From assembly GCA_016791475.1 (NCBI GenBank), contig JAEUWI010000032.1, positions 1 to 64,000 of the forward strand: a DNA stretch of 64,000 bases, written 5' to 3'. The translations under genes and the position numbers were made by a program. Below, piece by piece: positions 35,644 to 43,119 of the stretch. This DNA is from Candidatus Hydrogenedentota bacterium (GTDB taxonomy: Bacteria; Hydrogenedentota; Hydrogenedentia; Hydrogenedentales; JAEUWI01). The first letter of the stretch is position 1. Every line of letters begins with the position of its first letter. The notes beneath the pieces were generated by a model. It saw only the letters and a program-made list of their open reading frames with translations, had not been told where the DNA came from and did not search any database.

Positions 35644-36138
35644 CTAACGCGCCGTGCGCGTGCGGTCGAGCAGTATAGTTTCCAGTGCTTCCATCCGCTG
35701 CGACAGATCCTGCGCGCGCCGGGCGAGTTCATGGACCAGGGCGGATTCATCGGAGGGGGCGGCGCCTCTACCCCTTCGCATGGAACGAATGACGATGAAG
35801 ATGATCGCGGGCATTCCGAAGAGAATGATTATCCCTACGAAGGGGCTTGCGGCATCAATCCACGAATCGTGAACATTGACCTGGACTTGTGCGGGTAGGC
35901 TCCAGTTCGCCGGGACACGATGGGGAACCATTGCCGGCGCATTGAAGGTGTCGTACACGCCCCGCTCAATCCCGCTCACCTCGGCAGTCCGGGCGGGCAC
36001 TTCCTCGCCCGGCACGACATGGTGGCTGGCGGAGCGGCTGAATACCAGGGTGGCAACAATACTCATCACGCTCAGGCCGACAAGCCCGACTACGCCCAAC
36101 ACCGCCACACCGAGAGCGAATTTCAGAAATTTACCCAT
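35644..36138 (-). CDS. Two-span membrane protein with PspB-like tail
   Basis: A 164-residue protein with AAGGAAAG before the ATG. A first span (FALGVAVLGVVGLVGLSV), a ~75-residue outside loop rich in Val/Pro, and a second span (GIIILFGMPAIIFIVI) are followed by SALVHELARRAQDLSQRMEALETILLDR, which repeats the PspB-type ending. The outside loop has no known domain and could be a sensor. It lies between pspA and the PspB-like gene, ~95 bases after pspA. This arrangement is unlike the standard pspABC order. Confidence 0.7.
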   Translation of the reverse strand: MGKFLKFALGVAVLGVVGLVGLSVMSIVATLVFSRSASHHVVPGEEVPARTAEVSGIERGVYDTFNAPAMVPHRVPANWSLPAQVQVNVHDSWIDAASPFVGIIILFGMPAIIFIVIRSMRRGRGAAPSDESALVHELARRAQDLSQRMEALETILLDRTRTAR

Positions 36139-36233
36139 GACACTTTCCTTCCCGTTGCCAACTCCGCGTATCCCTCACACAACGCTGTGCGGGCGTCCGC
36201 CGGGCACTTCCAACCCGGGCGGACGCCGCTGCA

Positions 36234-36908
36234 CTACGCGGTCGTGGTTTCGCCGGACTTCCGGGCCTTCAGCGCCGCCAACTCCTTTTCGAGCTCCGTA
36301 TCGGTTTCCAGGGCCTTGAATTCGTCGGCCAGGGACGCCTTGCGGCCATAGTTCACCAACTCGGCATCGGCTTCCATGCGGTCGATGCGCTGCTGGAAGT
36401 CGTCGAAGCGCTGGAGCGCGTCCGAAGTGTCGTAGCGGCGGATCTGCTGCTGCGCCTTTTTCTTCGTGTTGGCGTTCGTGTGGCGCTGCACCAGCACCCG
36501 CTGCTTTTCGCGCGCGGAGCCGAGCTTGTCTTCCAACTGCATGATATCATTCTGGCACTGGGTGACGAGGTTTTTCGCCTGTTCCAGCTCTTCCTCCAGG
36601 GCTTCGGCGCGCTCCACGTGGCGGCGCTTCTCCAGGAGGGCTTCCCGGGCCAGATCTTCCCGGCCCTTGTCGATGGCGAGCTGGGCTTTGCCGTCCCAGC
36701 TTTTCGCCAGGTCGAGCACCGTTTCGATCTCGCGCTTGATCTTCTTTTTCGTGGCCATGCCGCTGGCGCAGTTGGCCTTGATCTCGATCAAGGTGTCTTC
36801 CATTTCGCGGATCATCATTTTCACCAGCTTTTCGGGATCTTCCGCCTTGTCGAGCATGGCGTTGATGTTCGAGCTGATGATGTCGCGTACCCGTGTGAAA
36901 ATACCCAT
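36234..36908 (-). CDS. pspA: PspA/IM30 envelope-stress protein
   Basis: A 224-residue, mostly coiled-coil protein; AAAGGAG lies before MGIFTRVRDIISSNINAML, the PspA family opening. Heptad-rich helices (KKIKREIETVLDLAKSW, EALEEELEQAKNLVTQCQ) and SLADEFKALETDTELEKELAALK complete the PspA_IM30 pattern. PspA coats damaged inner membrane and, in E. coli, also inhibits the sigma54 activator PspF. It starts 11 bases after the PilZ-like gene. No pspF is in the window. Confidence 0.95.
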   Translation of the reverse strand: MGIFTRVRDIISSNINAMLDKAEDPEKLVKMMIREMEDTLIEIKANCASGMATKKKIKREIETVLDLAKSWDGKAQLAIDKGREDLAREALLEKRRHVERAEALEEELEQAKNLVTQCQNDIMQLEDKLGSAREKQRVLVQRHTNANTKKKAQQQIRRYDTSDALQRFDDFQQRIDRMEADAELVNYGRKASLADEFKALETDTELEKELAALKARKSGETTTA

Positions 36909-36919
36909 GACTGGCTCCT

Positions 36920-37345
36920 TTAGATAGCTTGAACCAGGGCGGTCAAGCGGGTGGGCAGTTCGGCGGGATTGAAGCCCGGCCACACTGCGTTTACTACTGA
37001 GTTGGGGTTGCTTTTATTCAACGCCAGGGCTTCGTACCCGAGGGTGGCGAAGCGCAGGGCGGATTCTGGACAGGTGCGTTGTACGGTAAGGCCCGCCTTG
37101 AAGAGGGGCGTGCCCGCGATGGGGCTGCACCAGGCGATGCGGGCCGGGATGCTCCAGTCGTCGCCTTCGGGCATCAACTGGATGAGGTGTCCGGGGCGAA
37201 GATAGCGACCGAGGCGGAGGGCCGCGCCGCACCGGCTGATGTTCAGCCAGTCGGCGCGCCCCGCTTCGCCGCAGCCCGATGCGTAGGCGAAGGACCCGGC
37301 GAGGGGCGTTCTCAACTCACGCATTTTGTGATTTATGGTGGCCAT
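36920..37345 (-). CDS. PilZ-domain-like protein heading the psp operon
   Basis: A 141-residue soluble protein. LNISRCGAALRLGRYLRPGHLIQLMP matches the strand-turn-strand of PilZ domains (usual N-x-S-x-x-G-x-x-L), which bind c-di-GMP through an RxxxR motif; a clear RxxxR before it is not obvious, so nucleotide binding is uncertain. The ATG lies about 34 bases after the predicted sigma54 start site. Being first in the psp transcript, it may couple second-messenger or surface signals to PspA, which is inference. Confidence 0.7.
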   Translation of the reverse strand: MATINHKMRELRTPLAGSFAYASGCGEAGRADWLNISRCGAALRLGRYLRPGHLIQLMPEGDDWSIPARIAWCSPIAGTPLFKAGLTVQRTCPESALRFATLGYEALALNKSNPNSVVNAVWPGFNPAELPTRLTALVQAI

Positions 37346-37387
37346 GGGGTGCTTTCTATTGGCGCGTTGTGCGCTGATGCCAGGTGT

Positions 37388-37405
37388 AATGCAACCGGCG
37401 TGCCA
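37388..37405 (-). promoter_or_regulatory. Sigma54 (-24/-12) promoter of the psp operon
   Basis: Read leftward the site is TGGCACGCCGGTTGCATT, which matches the sigma54 consensus (TGGCAC-N5-TTGCW) at every conserved base, including GG at -24 and GC at -12. Transcription would begin near 37379, ~35 bases before the PilZ-like gene. E. coli pspA is also sigma54-dependent. Confidence 0.85.
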
Positions 37406-37518
37406 GTTGGGGTGGTTGGGGTAAGTGGTTTTGGATGAAGTGGTTAGGGTGAGGCGTGGGTGGCCTTGGGGTGTTGGGTGGTGGTGGGTGTGGCTAGATT
37501 ATGGCGGATTTCACCATT

Positions 37519-37805
37519 TATGGGTCTTATGGGTCTTATGGGTCTTATGGGTCGTATGGGTCGTATGGGTCGTATGAGTCGTATGAGTCGTATGGGTAGT
37601 GTGGGGAGTCTGGGGCGTGTGGCGCGTGCGGCGCGTGCGGCGCGTGTCGGGCGTGTGGGAAGTCTGGGCGGCCGAGCAGTTGTCCTTTGACCCATAGGAC
37701 CCATAGGACCCATAGGACCCATAGGACCCATAGGACCCATAGGACCCATAGGACCCATAGGACCCATAGGACCCATAGGACCCATAAGACCCATACGACC
37801 CATTC
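37519..37805. repeat. Nonamer tandem repeats arranged as a giant hairpin
   Basis: Left arm 37519-37600: about nine 9-base units of the form ATGGGTCTT/ATGGGTCGT. Right arm 37689-37805: thirteen GACCCATAG-type units, the reverse complement. Between them a GC-rich run repeats GTGCGGCGC. Frames read here give only Met-Gly-Leu or Pro-Ile-Arg repeats and are not genes. The rest of 37346-37891 has nothing else besides the sigma54 promoter. Confidence 0.9.
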
Positions 37806-37891
37806 TTCCCCCCGGGGTCAGTTGTAATTGCTCCGTCGCCTTCCTATACTTTGGTTATAACAACCACAGCCCAGATTGGAGCAGCCGACCC

Positions 37892-39796
37892 ATGCAAATT
37901 CTCTCTTGCGCCGTGTGCGCCCTGGCCCTGATCAGCACCCTGCATGCGGCGGAGGCCGCGCCCATCGCGCTGGACCCTGCTACGGAAGCGCGCTGTCTGG
38001 AGGTGCTTCGTGAAGGACTGGCCTCGTCGGAGTTCTGGCCCTCGATGCATGCGGCGGAGGGGCTCACGCTGGGCGGCCATGGCGCAGACGTGACGGCGGC
38101 CCTCACGCCCCTGCTGGCCACCGAGACGGACGGCCAGAAGCGCTGCGGATTGGCCCGAGAACTGGTGCGGGCGGGTGACCGGAGCAAAACGTCGATCCTG
38201 CTGGGTCTGTTGGCGGAAGCCGATCCCTATGCCCATGTCCATGCGGCCGAGAGCCTGTTCAAGGTGAATCAGATTGGCGACGGCACGCTGCTGCGCGCGG
38301 CGCTGGCCTATCGGGCGAATGCGTCCAAGTCGATGATGGCGGCGGCGGCCCTGTCGCGCTGGGGCAATGCGGAGGCGTTGGCTTATCTTCGAGAAGTGGT
38401 GCAATCTGAGGACCCCGATGTGGCGAAGATTGCGGCGTGGGTGTTGGGCTTCGTGGGCGATCAGTCCGACGTGGCCGTGTTGAAGGCGGGTGTGGCGCGC
38501 TTCGATGATCCGGATGCGAAGTCTTTTTTTGTCCATGCGCTCGCGGGCCTGCAGGATCCCGAGGGGCTGGCGGCGCTGAAAGCGAACCTGGCGAGTGAAG
38601 AGGTGGGCGTTCGCACGATGGCGGCGAATTTCGCGGGTGAGAGCGGCCTGGTGGACGCGCGGGAGGCCCTGATCGGGCTGCTGTCGGATGAGACCCTCGA
38701 TGTGCGCGTGCGCGCGGCCCAGTCTCTGCTCATGCTGGCGAAGCCCGCTACGAAGCCGGTGGGTGTGATTACGAACGATCCTTATCCCGCGACGGCGGCC
38801 AACCCGCGTTACAGCGAAGGCGATGTCACGGTGTTGAACGACGGGCGCTATCTGTATGCGACAACGGAGTTCATCGGCGACACGAGCGATTTTGCAAAGG
38901 CCCATCTGGTGGGGAAAATATCATCGGACGGCGGCCAGACCTGGGGCGAGCCGAAGGTGCTCCAGGAAAACGTGGGCGGATTCAACGTCATGTCCCTCAC
39001 CTTTCAGGCGCTGAACGACAGCGAACTGGGGATGTTCTACCTCATTGCGAATTCCATGACGGATCTGAATGTGTTCCTGCGGCGCTCTACGGATGGCGGC
39101 CTGACCTTTGGCGAGCCCATGCAGGTAACCAATATTCCCGGTTACCACGTGATGAACAATGATCGGGTAATCCGCCTGAAGAGCGGCCGCCTGCTCGCGC
39201 CCGTGGCCAGCACGGCCGACGCGGAGAAGGTGGATCACTACGTGTGCCGCACCTTTATCTCGGACGACGCCGGGGCTACCTGGCGTGCGGGTACGGGCAC
39301 GGTGGACTACGCCAAGCGCGGCGCAATGGAGCCCGAAGTGCTGGAGATGAACGACGGGCGCGTGCTCATGATCGTCCGCACCCAACTGGGTCACATCGCG
39401 GCGGCCTGGTCGGAGGACGGTGGCGACACATGGAGTGCGGCGTCGGACTGGGGCGTGCGCGCCCCGGAGGCACCGTCGACGGTGCGGCGGATTCCGTCCA
39501 CGGGCGATCTGATGCTGGTATGGAACGATGCCTACGTGGAGGGTGAGGGCCACGGTGGCAAGCGCAGTCCGCTTACGGTGGCGATCTCGAAGGACGAAGG
39601 AAAGACCTGGGAGCACAAGAAAAACATCGAAACGGGTGCGGGTGCACCCGGCGCGCCCTTCATGAATGGCTTCTCTTACATCAGCGCAACCTTCGACAGT
39701 GGCCGGGTGCTGCTGACCTACTACGTGGCCGAAGAAGGGTCGGATAAGATCTCGTCGCGCTTCCGGTCCATCCCGATCGCGTGGCTGTATGAGTGA
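37892..39796 (+). CDS. Exported HEAT-repeat/sialidase-like fusion protein
   Basis: A 634-residue protein with a signal peptide ending LHAAEA. Residues ~25-290 form HEAT-like helix pairs (AHVHAAESLFKV, VAKIAAWVLGFVGD, VRVRAAQSLLMLA). Residues ~300-634 form a six-bladed propeller of the sialidase/BNR class with five Asp boxes: SSDGGQTWGEP, STDGGLTFGEP, SDDAGATWRAG, SEDGGDTWSAA and SKDEGKTWEHK. Sialidases release sialic acid or related sugars from glycans; the arginine triad was not verified, so activity is not certain. The helical half could serve in surface or substrate docking. Confidence 0.8.
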   Translation: MQILSCAVCALALISTLHAAEAAPIALDPATEARCLEVLREGLASSEFWPSMHAAEGLTLGGHGADVTAALTPLLATETDGQKRCGLARELVRAGDRSKTSILLGLLAEADPYAHVHAAESLFKVNQIGDGTLLRAALAYRANASKSMMAAAALSRWGNAEALAYLREVVQSEDPDVAKIAAWVLGFVGDQSDVAVLKAGVARFDDPDAKSFFVHALAGLQDPEGLAALKANLASEEVGVRTMAANFAGESGLVDAREALIGLLSDETLDVRVRAAQSLLMLAKPATKPVGVITNDPYPATAANPRYSEGDVTVLNDGRYLYATTEFIGDTSDFAKAHLVGKISSDGGQTWGEPKVLQENVGGFNVMSLTFQALNDSELGMFYLIANSMTDLNVFLRRSTDGGLTFGEPMQVTNIPGYHVMNNDRVIRLKSGRLLAPVASTADAEKVDHYVCRTFISDDAGATWRAGTGTVDYAKRGAMEPEVLEMNDGRVLMIVRTQLGHIAAAWSEDGGDTWSAASDWGVRAPEAPSTVRRIPSTGDLMLVWNDAYVEGEGHGGKRSPLTVAISKDEGKTWEHKKNIETGAGAPGAPFMNGFSYISATFDSGRVLLTYYVAEEGSDKISSRFRSIPIAWLYE

Positions 39797-39801
39797 CCAA
39801 T

Positions 39802-39903
39802 GGGACGTACCGCCGCAGAGGTGCCCCGCTCGCCGTCGGTTGTCTTTACTATGTAAAGTTCGCCAGATTAACGGTGGGGGTCTTGAGCGCGGCGGCATGT
39901 CCC
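39802..39903. repeat. 102-bp terminal-inverted-repeat element, copy B
   Basis: Carries the same 15-base ends as the element at 31637-31739 (GGGACGTACCGCCGC and GCGGCGGCATGTCCC) at nearly the same length, but with a different middle. It starts 5 bases after the stop of the sialidase-like gene. Confidence 0.7.
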
Positions 39904-39990
39904 CGTGGAGAATGTGTCGCGTCCGGGAGCTTGCGCTCGCCCCAACGTGGGATTCGCGAAGTGTCCGAGTCGTCACGTTCATCCAAAGCA

Positions 39991-40187
39991 AGACCATGGG
40001 TGCCACCCGTACGCGGAGGAGCGCAGCGGGGGAGCTTACGGGTGATAGGACACTGCTTTTGTTCGAGGTCCAAGGTATTTTGCACCGCGCTCCAGTCAAT
40101 CCAGTGTGCGGCATCGTCCACCGCGAACACACACCCGTAAACTTGGTCGCCACGGCTCCCGCGTGTACGGGTGGCACCCGTGGTCTA
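39991..40187. repeat. ~197-bp element with 25-base inverted ends
   Basis: Bases 39991-40015 and 40163-40187 are inverted copies with two mismatches (core GGGTGCCACCCGTAC). The gap from 39797 to 40237 consists almost wholly of this and the previous element; no gene was seen there. Confidence 0.7.
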
Positions 40188-40237
40188 CTTTTGCACCAGC
40201 AAGGGACAATTCCAACGCTGGTAGTAGGTTTAGCGAA

Positions 40238-41449
40238 ATGCTGACCGCTGACACCATAGCCGCCATCGCGGAAGAAGTCATCGCTCAGGCGCGCCACGTG
40301 ATCGCGCAGTTCGGGCCCCGCGCGCCGGGGAGTGCGGGGGAGCGAAAGGCCCAGGCGTACGTGGCGGAATGCCTGGCCGCCGCGGAGGCCGATGAGGTGT
40401 GCTGCGAAGATTTTGGCGTGGCGTCGCACGCTTTCATGCGCTTTCAGACGGTCACAGGCTGGCTGTTGATAATCGCTTTTCTCTCGTACTGGTTATCGCC
40501 GTTGCCCGCATTGGTATTAAGCCTTACGGGCTTTGTGGTGACGTGGTTTCAGTTTGTACGCTACCGGCTGTTGCTCGATCCCCTCTACCCCACCACCGCT
40601 TCAATGAATGTATTTGCGCGGTGGAAATCGTCGAAGGAGACGAAGCGGCGTATAATCCTCAATGGCCATATGGACGCGGCTTACGAGTGGCGCTATCACT
40701 ATCGCTGGCCCAAGGCCTTTCCCTGGCTCGTGCGCTATGGACTACTCGGGCTGCCGCTGATGGTGCTGATGGATCTTGCCGCCGTCGTACTGGTCTTCGT
40801 GGCCCCCCACGCCGCCGCCCTGACGTATCTCGGACTTGCGCAGGTGCTGCTGTTGCCGGGCTTTGTGTTGTCGCTCTTTTTCACGGATTTTAATACGACG
40901 GTTCCGGGTGCCAACGACAATCTCTCGGGCGTGTTTATCGCGCTCGGCGTGGCGAAGGCCCTGTGCGCGCCGGGACAGCGCCTCGCGCATACCGAGATTG
41001 CCTGCCTGATTACGGGATCGGAGGAGGCGGGGCTGCGGGGTGCGCAGGCGTGGGCCGCGCGCCATGCCGGGGAACTGGCGGACTGCGAGACGGTAATCCT
41101 CACGCTGGACACGCTGCGCGATCTGGAGCATCTGGTGGTGTATGACCGTGACCTCAACGGCACGGTGCGCAATGATGCGGCTTTCAGTGCGCTGGTGCAG
41201 TCTGCGGGGAAGGCCTGCGGCCACGATATTCCGCTCGCATCGATTCCGCTGGGTTCCACGGACGCGGCGGCCTTCACGCAGGCGGGCCTGCGGGCGACGG
41301 CGCTCTGTGCGATGGATCCGGCCCCGGCGGATTTCTATCATACGCGCCGGGATAATGTGGAGGCGATGGACGCGGGGTGTATCGCGGCGGCGATCGCGGT
41401 GGTGGCGGAGACGGTCCGGCAATTCGACGATGGAAAAACTGATTGTTGA
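40238..41449 (+). CDS. Membrane M28-family peptidase
   Basis: About 403 residues starting MLTADTIA. Zinc-aminopeptidase motifs of family M28 are present: LNGHMDAAYEW (HxD), PGANDNLSG (bridging Asp), GSEEAGLRG (catalytic EE) and FYHTRRDNVE (late His). Unlike most members, three to four membrane spans (LLIIAFLSYWLSPLPALVLSL; LPLMVLMDLAAVVLVFVA; VLLLPGFVLSLFF) are inserted within the fold, so it is membrane-bound. It may trim peptides near the membrane; substrate unknown. Confidence 0.85.
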   Translation: MLTADTIAAIAEEVIAQARHVIAQFGPRAPGSAGERKAQAYVAECLAAAEADEVCCEDFGVASHAFMRFQTVTGWLLIIAFLSYWLSPLPALVLSLTGFVVTWFQFVRYRLLLDPLYPTTASMNVFARWKSSKETKRRIILNGHMDAAYEWRYHYRWPKAFPWLVRYGLLGLPLMVLMDLAAVVLVFVAPHAAALTYLGLAQVLLLPGFVLSLFFTDFNTTVPGANDNLSGVFIALGVAKALCAPGQRLAHTEIACLITGSEEAGLRGAQAWAARHAGELADCETVILTLDTLRDLEHLVVYDRDLNGTVRNDAAFSALVQSAGKACGHDIPLASIPLGSTDAAAFTQAGLRATALCAMDPAPADFYHTRRDNVEAMDAGCIAAAIAVVAETVRQFDDGKTDC

Positions 41450-41459
41450 GCACGAACGT

Positions 41460-41700
41460 TTCACCACGAAGGCCACGAAGCGCACGAAGAAAAAAGAGAG
41501 AAAGAAGCCTTACATGCCTGAGTTTTCCTCTACAATCCAAGCGATACTCGATTGAACTTGCTTCCCTGTTATCTTGGCGTCTTCGCGCCTTCGCGTGCAA
41601 TAGATCGGGAAGAATTCCAACCGTGACTGTGCGACCGCCGATGTCCAATCGCGCCGCCACCACCCTTCCCCCTTCGTGCTCTTCGTGCCTTCGTGGTGAA
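41460..41700. repeat. Inverted repeat of CACGAAG units
   Basis: Left arm TTCACCACGAAGG... at 41460-41489 and right arm ...CCTTCGTGGTGAA at 41672-41700 are inverted copies; an inner CTTCGCGCCTTCGCG block lies at 41580-41600. This CACGAAG class is a familiar dispersed intergenic type; the remaining DNA to 41876 is without a gene except the leader of the next one. Confidence 0.75.
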
Positions 41701-41876
41701 TAGAGACTTTCCGCAATTTGTGGTCAGAACATCGTGGATGCGACGCGCGGCCATTCAGGAAAAGTCACAACTGGACTGGCATTCCGGCGAATCTCAGGTA
41801 TAATTCCGGCATTCTGGATGCATGGCATCCCAACCTGGCGGGCGTGGCAGCGCCCGATCTTAGAAAGGCAGCAGCA

Positions 41877-42893
41877 GTGGTTGATCCTTCGAAAATTGTG
41901 CAGGTGGGTATGGGTTTCTGGGCGTCAAAGACGCTTCTGGTGGCGGTGAAGCTGGGGTTGTTTACCGAGTTGGCGCAGGGGCCGCGGAGCGGCGCGGCAA
42001 TCAAGGATCGGCTGGGCCTGCACGAACGCGCGCTGTATGATTTCCTGGATGCGCTGGTGGCGCTGGGCTTTCTGGAACGCACTGGAATTCTTGACGACGC
42101 GATCTATTCCAATGCCCCGGATGTCGATCTGTTCCTGGACAAGAACAAGCCAAGCTACATGGGTGGCATCCTGGAGATGATGGACAGCCGGAGCTACGAC
42201 CTCTGGAGCCGCCTGGAGGACGGGCTTAGGTCGGGTTTACTGCAGAACGAGGCGCGGCTGACGGGTAAGGGAATTTTCGAGGCGATCTATTCCGATGATG
42301 CCCACTTGCGCGGTTTCCTGAACGCCATGAGCGGCATTCAGATGGGCAACTTCATCGCCTTTGCGGAGCGCTTCGATTTCTCGGGCCATTCGCGCCATTG
42401 CGATATCGGCGGCGCGGGCGGCCAGTTGGCGATCCAGGTGGCGCGACACAACCCCGATGTCCAGGGGGCGAGCTTTGATCTGCCAAAGGTGACGGAGGTG
42501 GCCGCAGAGAACATTGCCGCCGCCGGACTCTCGTCGCGGGTTCAGGCCCTGGCGGGCGACATGTTCAGCGATCCCTTCCCGAACGCGGATATTATCACCA
42601 TGGGGTCCATTCTGCACGACTGGAATCTGGAGCAGAAGCGGTTGCTCGTGAGAAAGGCCTTCGAGGCCCTGCCGGACGGCGGCGCCTTTGCCGTGATCGA
42701 GACGATCATCGACGACGAGCGCCGCAGCAATGTGTTTGGTCTGCTCATGTCCGTCAACATGTTGCTGGAGACCACGGGCGGCTTCGACTATTCTGCGGCC
42801 GACTTCAAAGGCTGGGCGCTGGAAGCGGGCTTCAAGCGTGTGGAGGTGATGCCGCTGACCGGGCCGTCGTCTGCGGTGATTGCGTATAAGTAG
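41877..42893 (+). CDS. SAM-dependent O-methyltransferase (dimerisation2 type)
   Basis: About 338 residues from the GTG at 41877, chosen because AGAAAGG lies 8 bases upstream. The N-terminal ~100 residues are a winged-helix dimerisation domain (VAVKLGLFTELAQGPRSGAAIKDRLGLHERALYDFLDAL). The C-terminal part has motif I CDIGGAGGQLAIQVA and IITMGSILHDWNLEQKRLLVRKA, characteristic of the AcidOMT/Methyltransf_2 family, which methylates hydroxyls of small aromatic molecules. Target compound unknown. The earlier part of the frame upstream has no good start and little domain content. Confidence 0.85.
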   Translation: MVDPSKIVQVGMGFWASKTLLVAVKLGLFTELAQGPRSGAAIKDRLGLHERALYDFLDALVALGFLERTGILDDAIYSNAPDVDLFLDKNKPSYMGGILEMMDSRSYDLWSRLEDGLRSGLLQNEARLTGKGIFEAIYSDDAHLRGFLNAMSGIQMGNFIAFAERFDFSGHSRHCDIGGAGGQLAIQVARHNPDVQGASFDLPKVTEVAAENIAAAGLSSRVQALAGDMFSDPFPNADIITMGSILHDWNLEQKRLLVRKAFEALPDGGAFAVIETIIDDERRSNVFGLLMSVNMLLETTGGFDYSAADFKGWALEAGFKRVEVMPLTGPSSAVIAYK

Positions 42894-42937
42894 GGACGGG
42901 CTCTTCTGGCGTGTCCGAACCTCTTCGTTTATCCCCT

Positions 42938-42971
42938 GGGACAGGCCCGCGCGTTGACGTGGGCCTGTCCC
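42938..42971 (+). terminator. Hairpin after the O-methyltransferase gene
   Basis: Perfect 11-base stem GGGACAGGCCC / GGGCCTGTCCC with a 12-base loop, ~45 bases after the stop. The T-run is missing, so termination would be weak. Confidence 0.5.
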
Positions 42972-43119
42972 GGTTGGGCGTGCCTTTTGAATTCGGGACT
43001 TTGTACCGAATCGGTTTTCCGGTCGCGGGTCCGTCCCCCGGGCGTTTGTTGTCCTGTATGCGGGGTATGGCTTAGCATGATGGGCTGTGGAAACCAATGG
43101 ACTATCACGGGAGTGTGTC

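Noticed and set aside
37444-37803. Protein-like frames of Met-Gly-Pro and Met-Gly-Leu repeats
   Set aside because: They are the translation of 9-base tandem repeats, with no ribosome site and no unique sequence.
37689-37805. Possible CRISPR array
   Set aside because: The units are 9 bases long, directly joined and without spacers, and no cas genes are present.
41718-41876. N-terminal extension of the O-methyltransferase
   Set aside because: The upstream in-frame part has no domain, and AGAAAGG plus GTG at 41877 give a better start with the dimerisation domain right after it.
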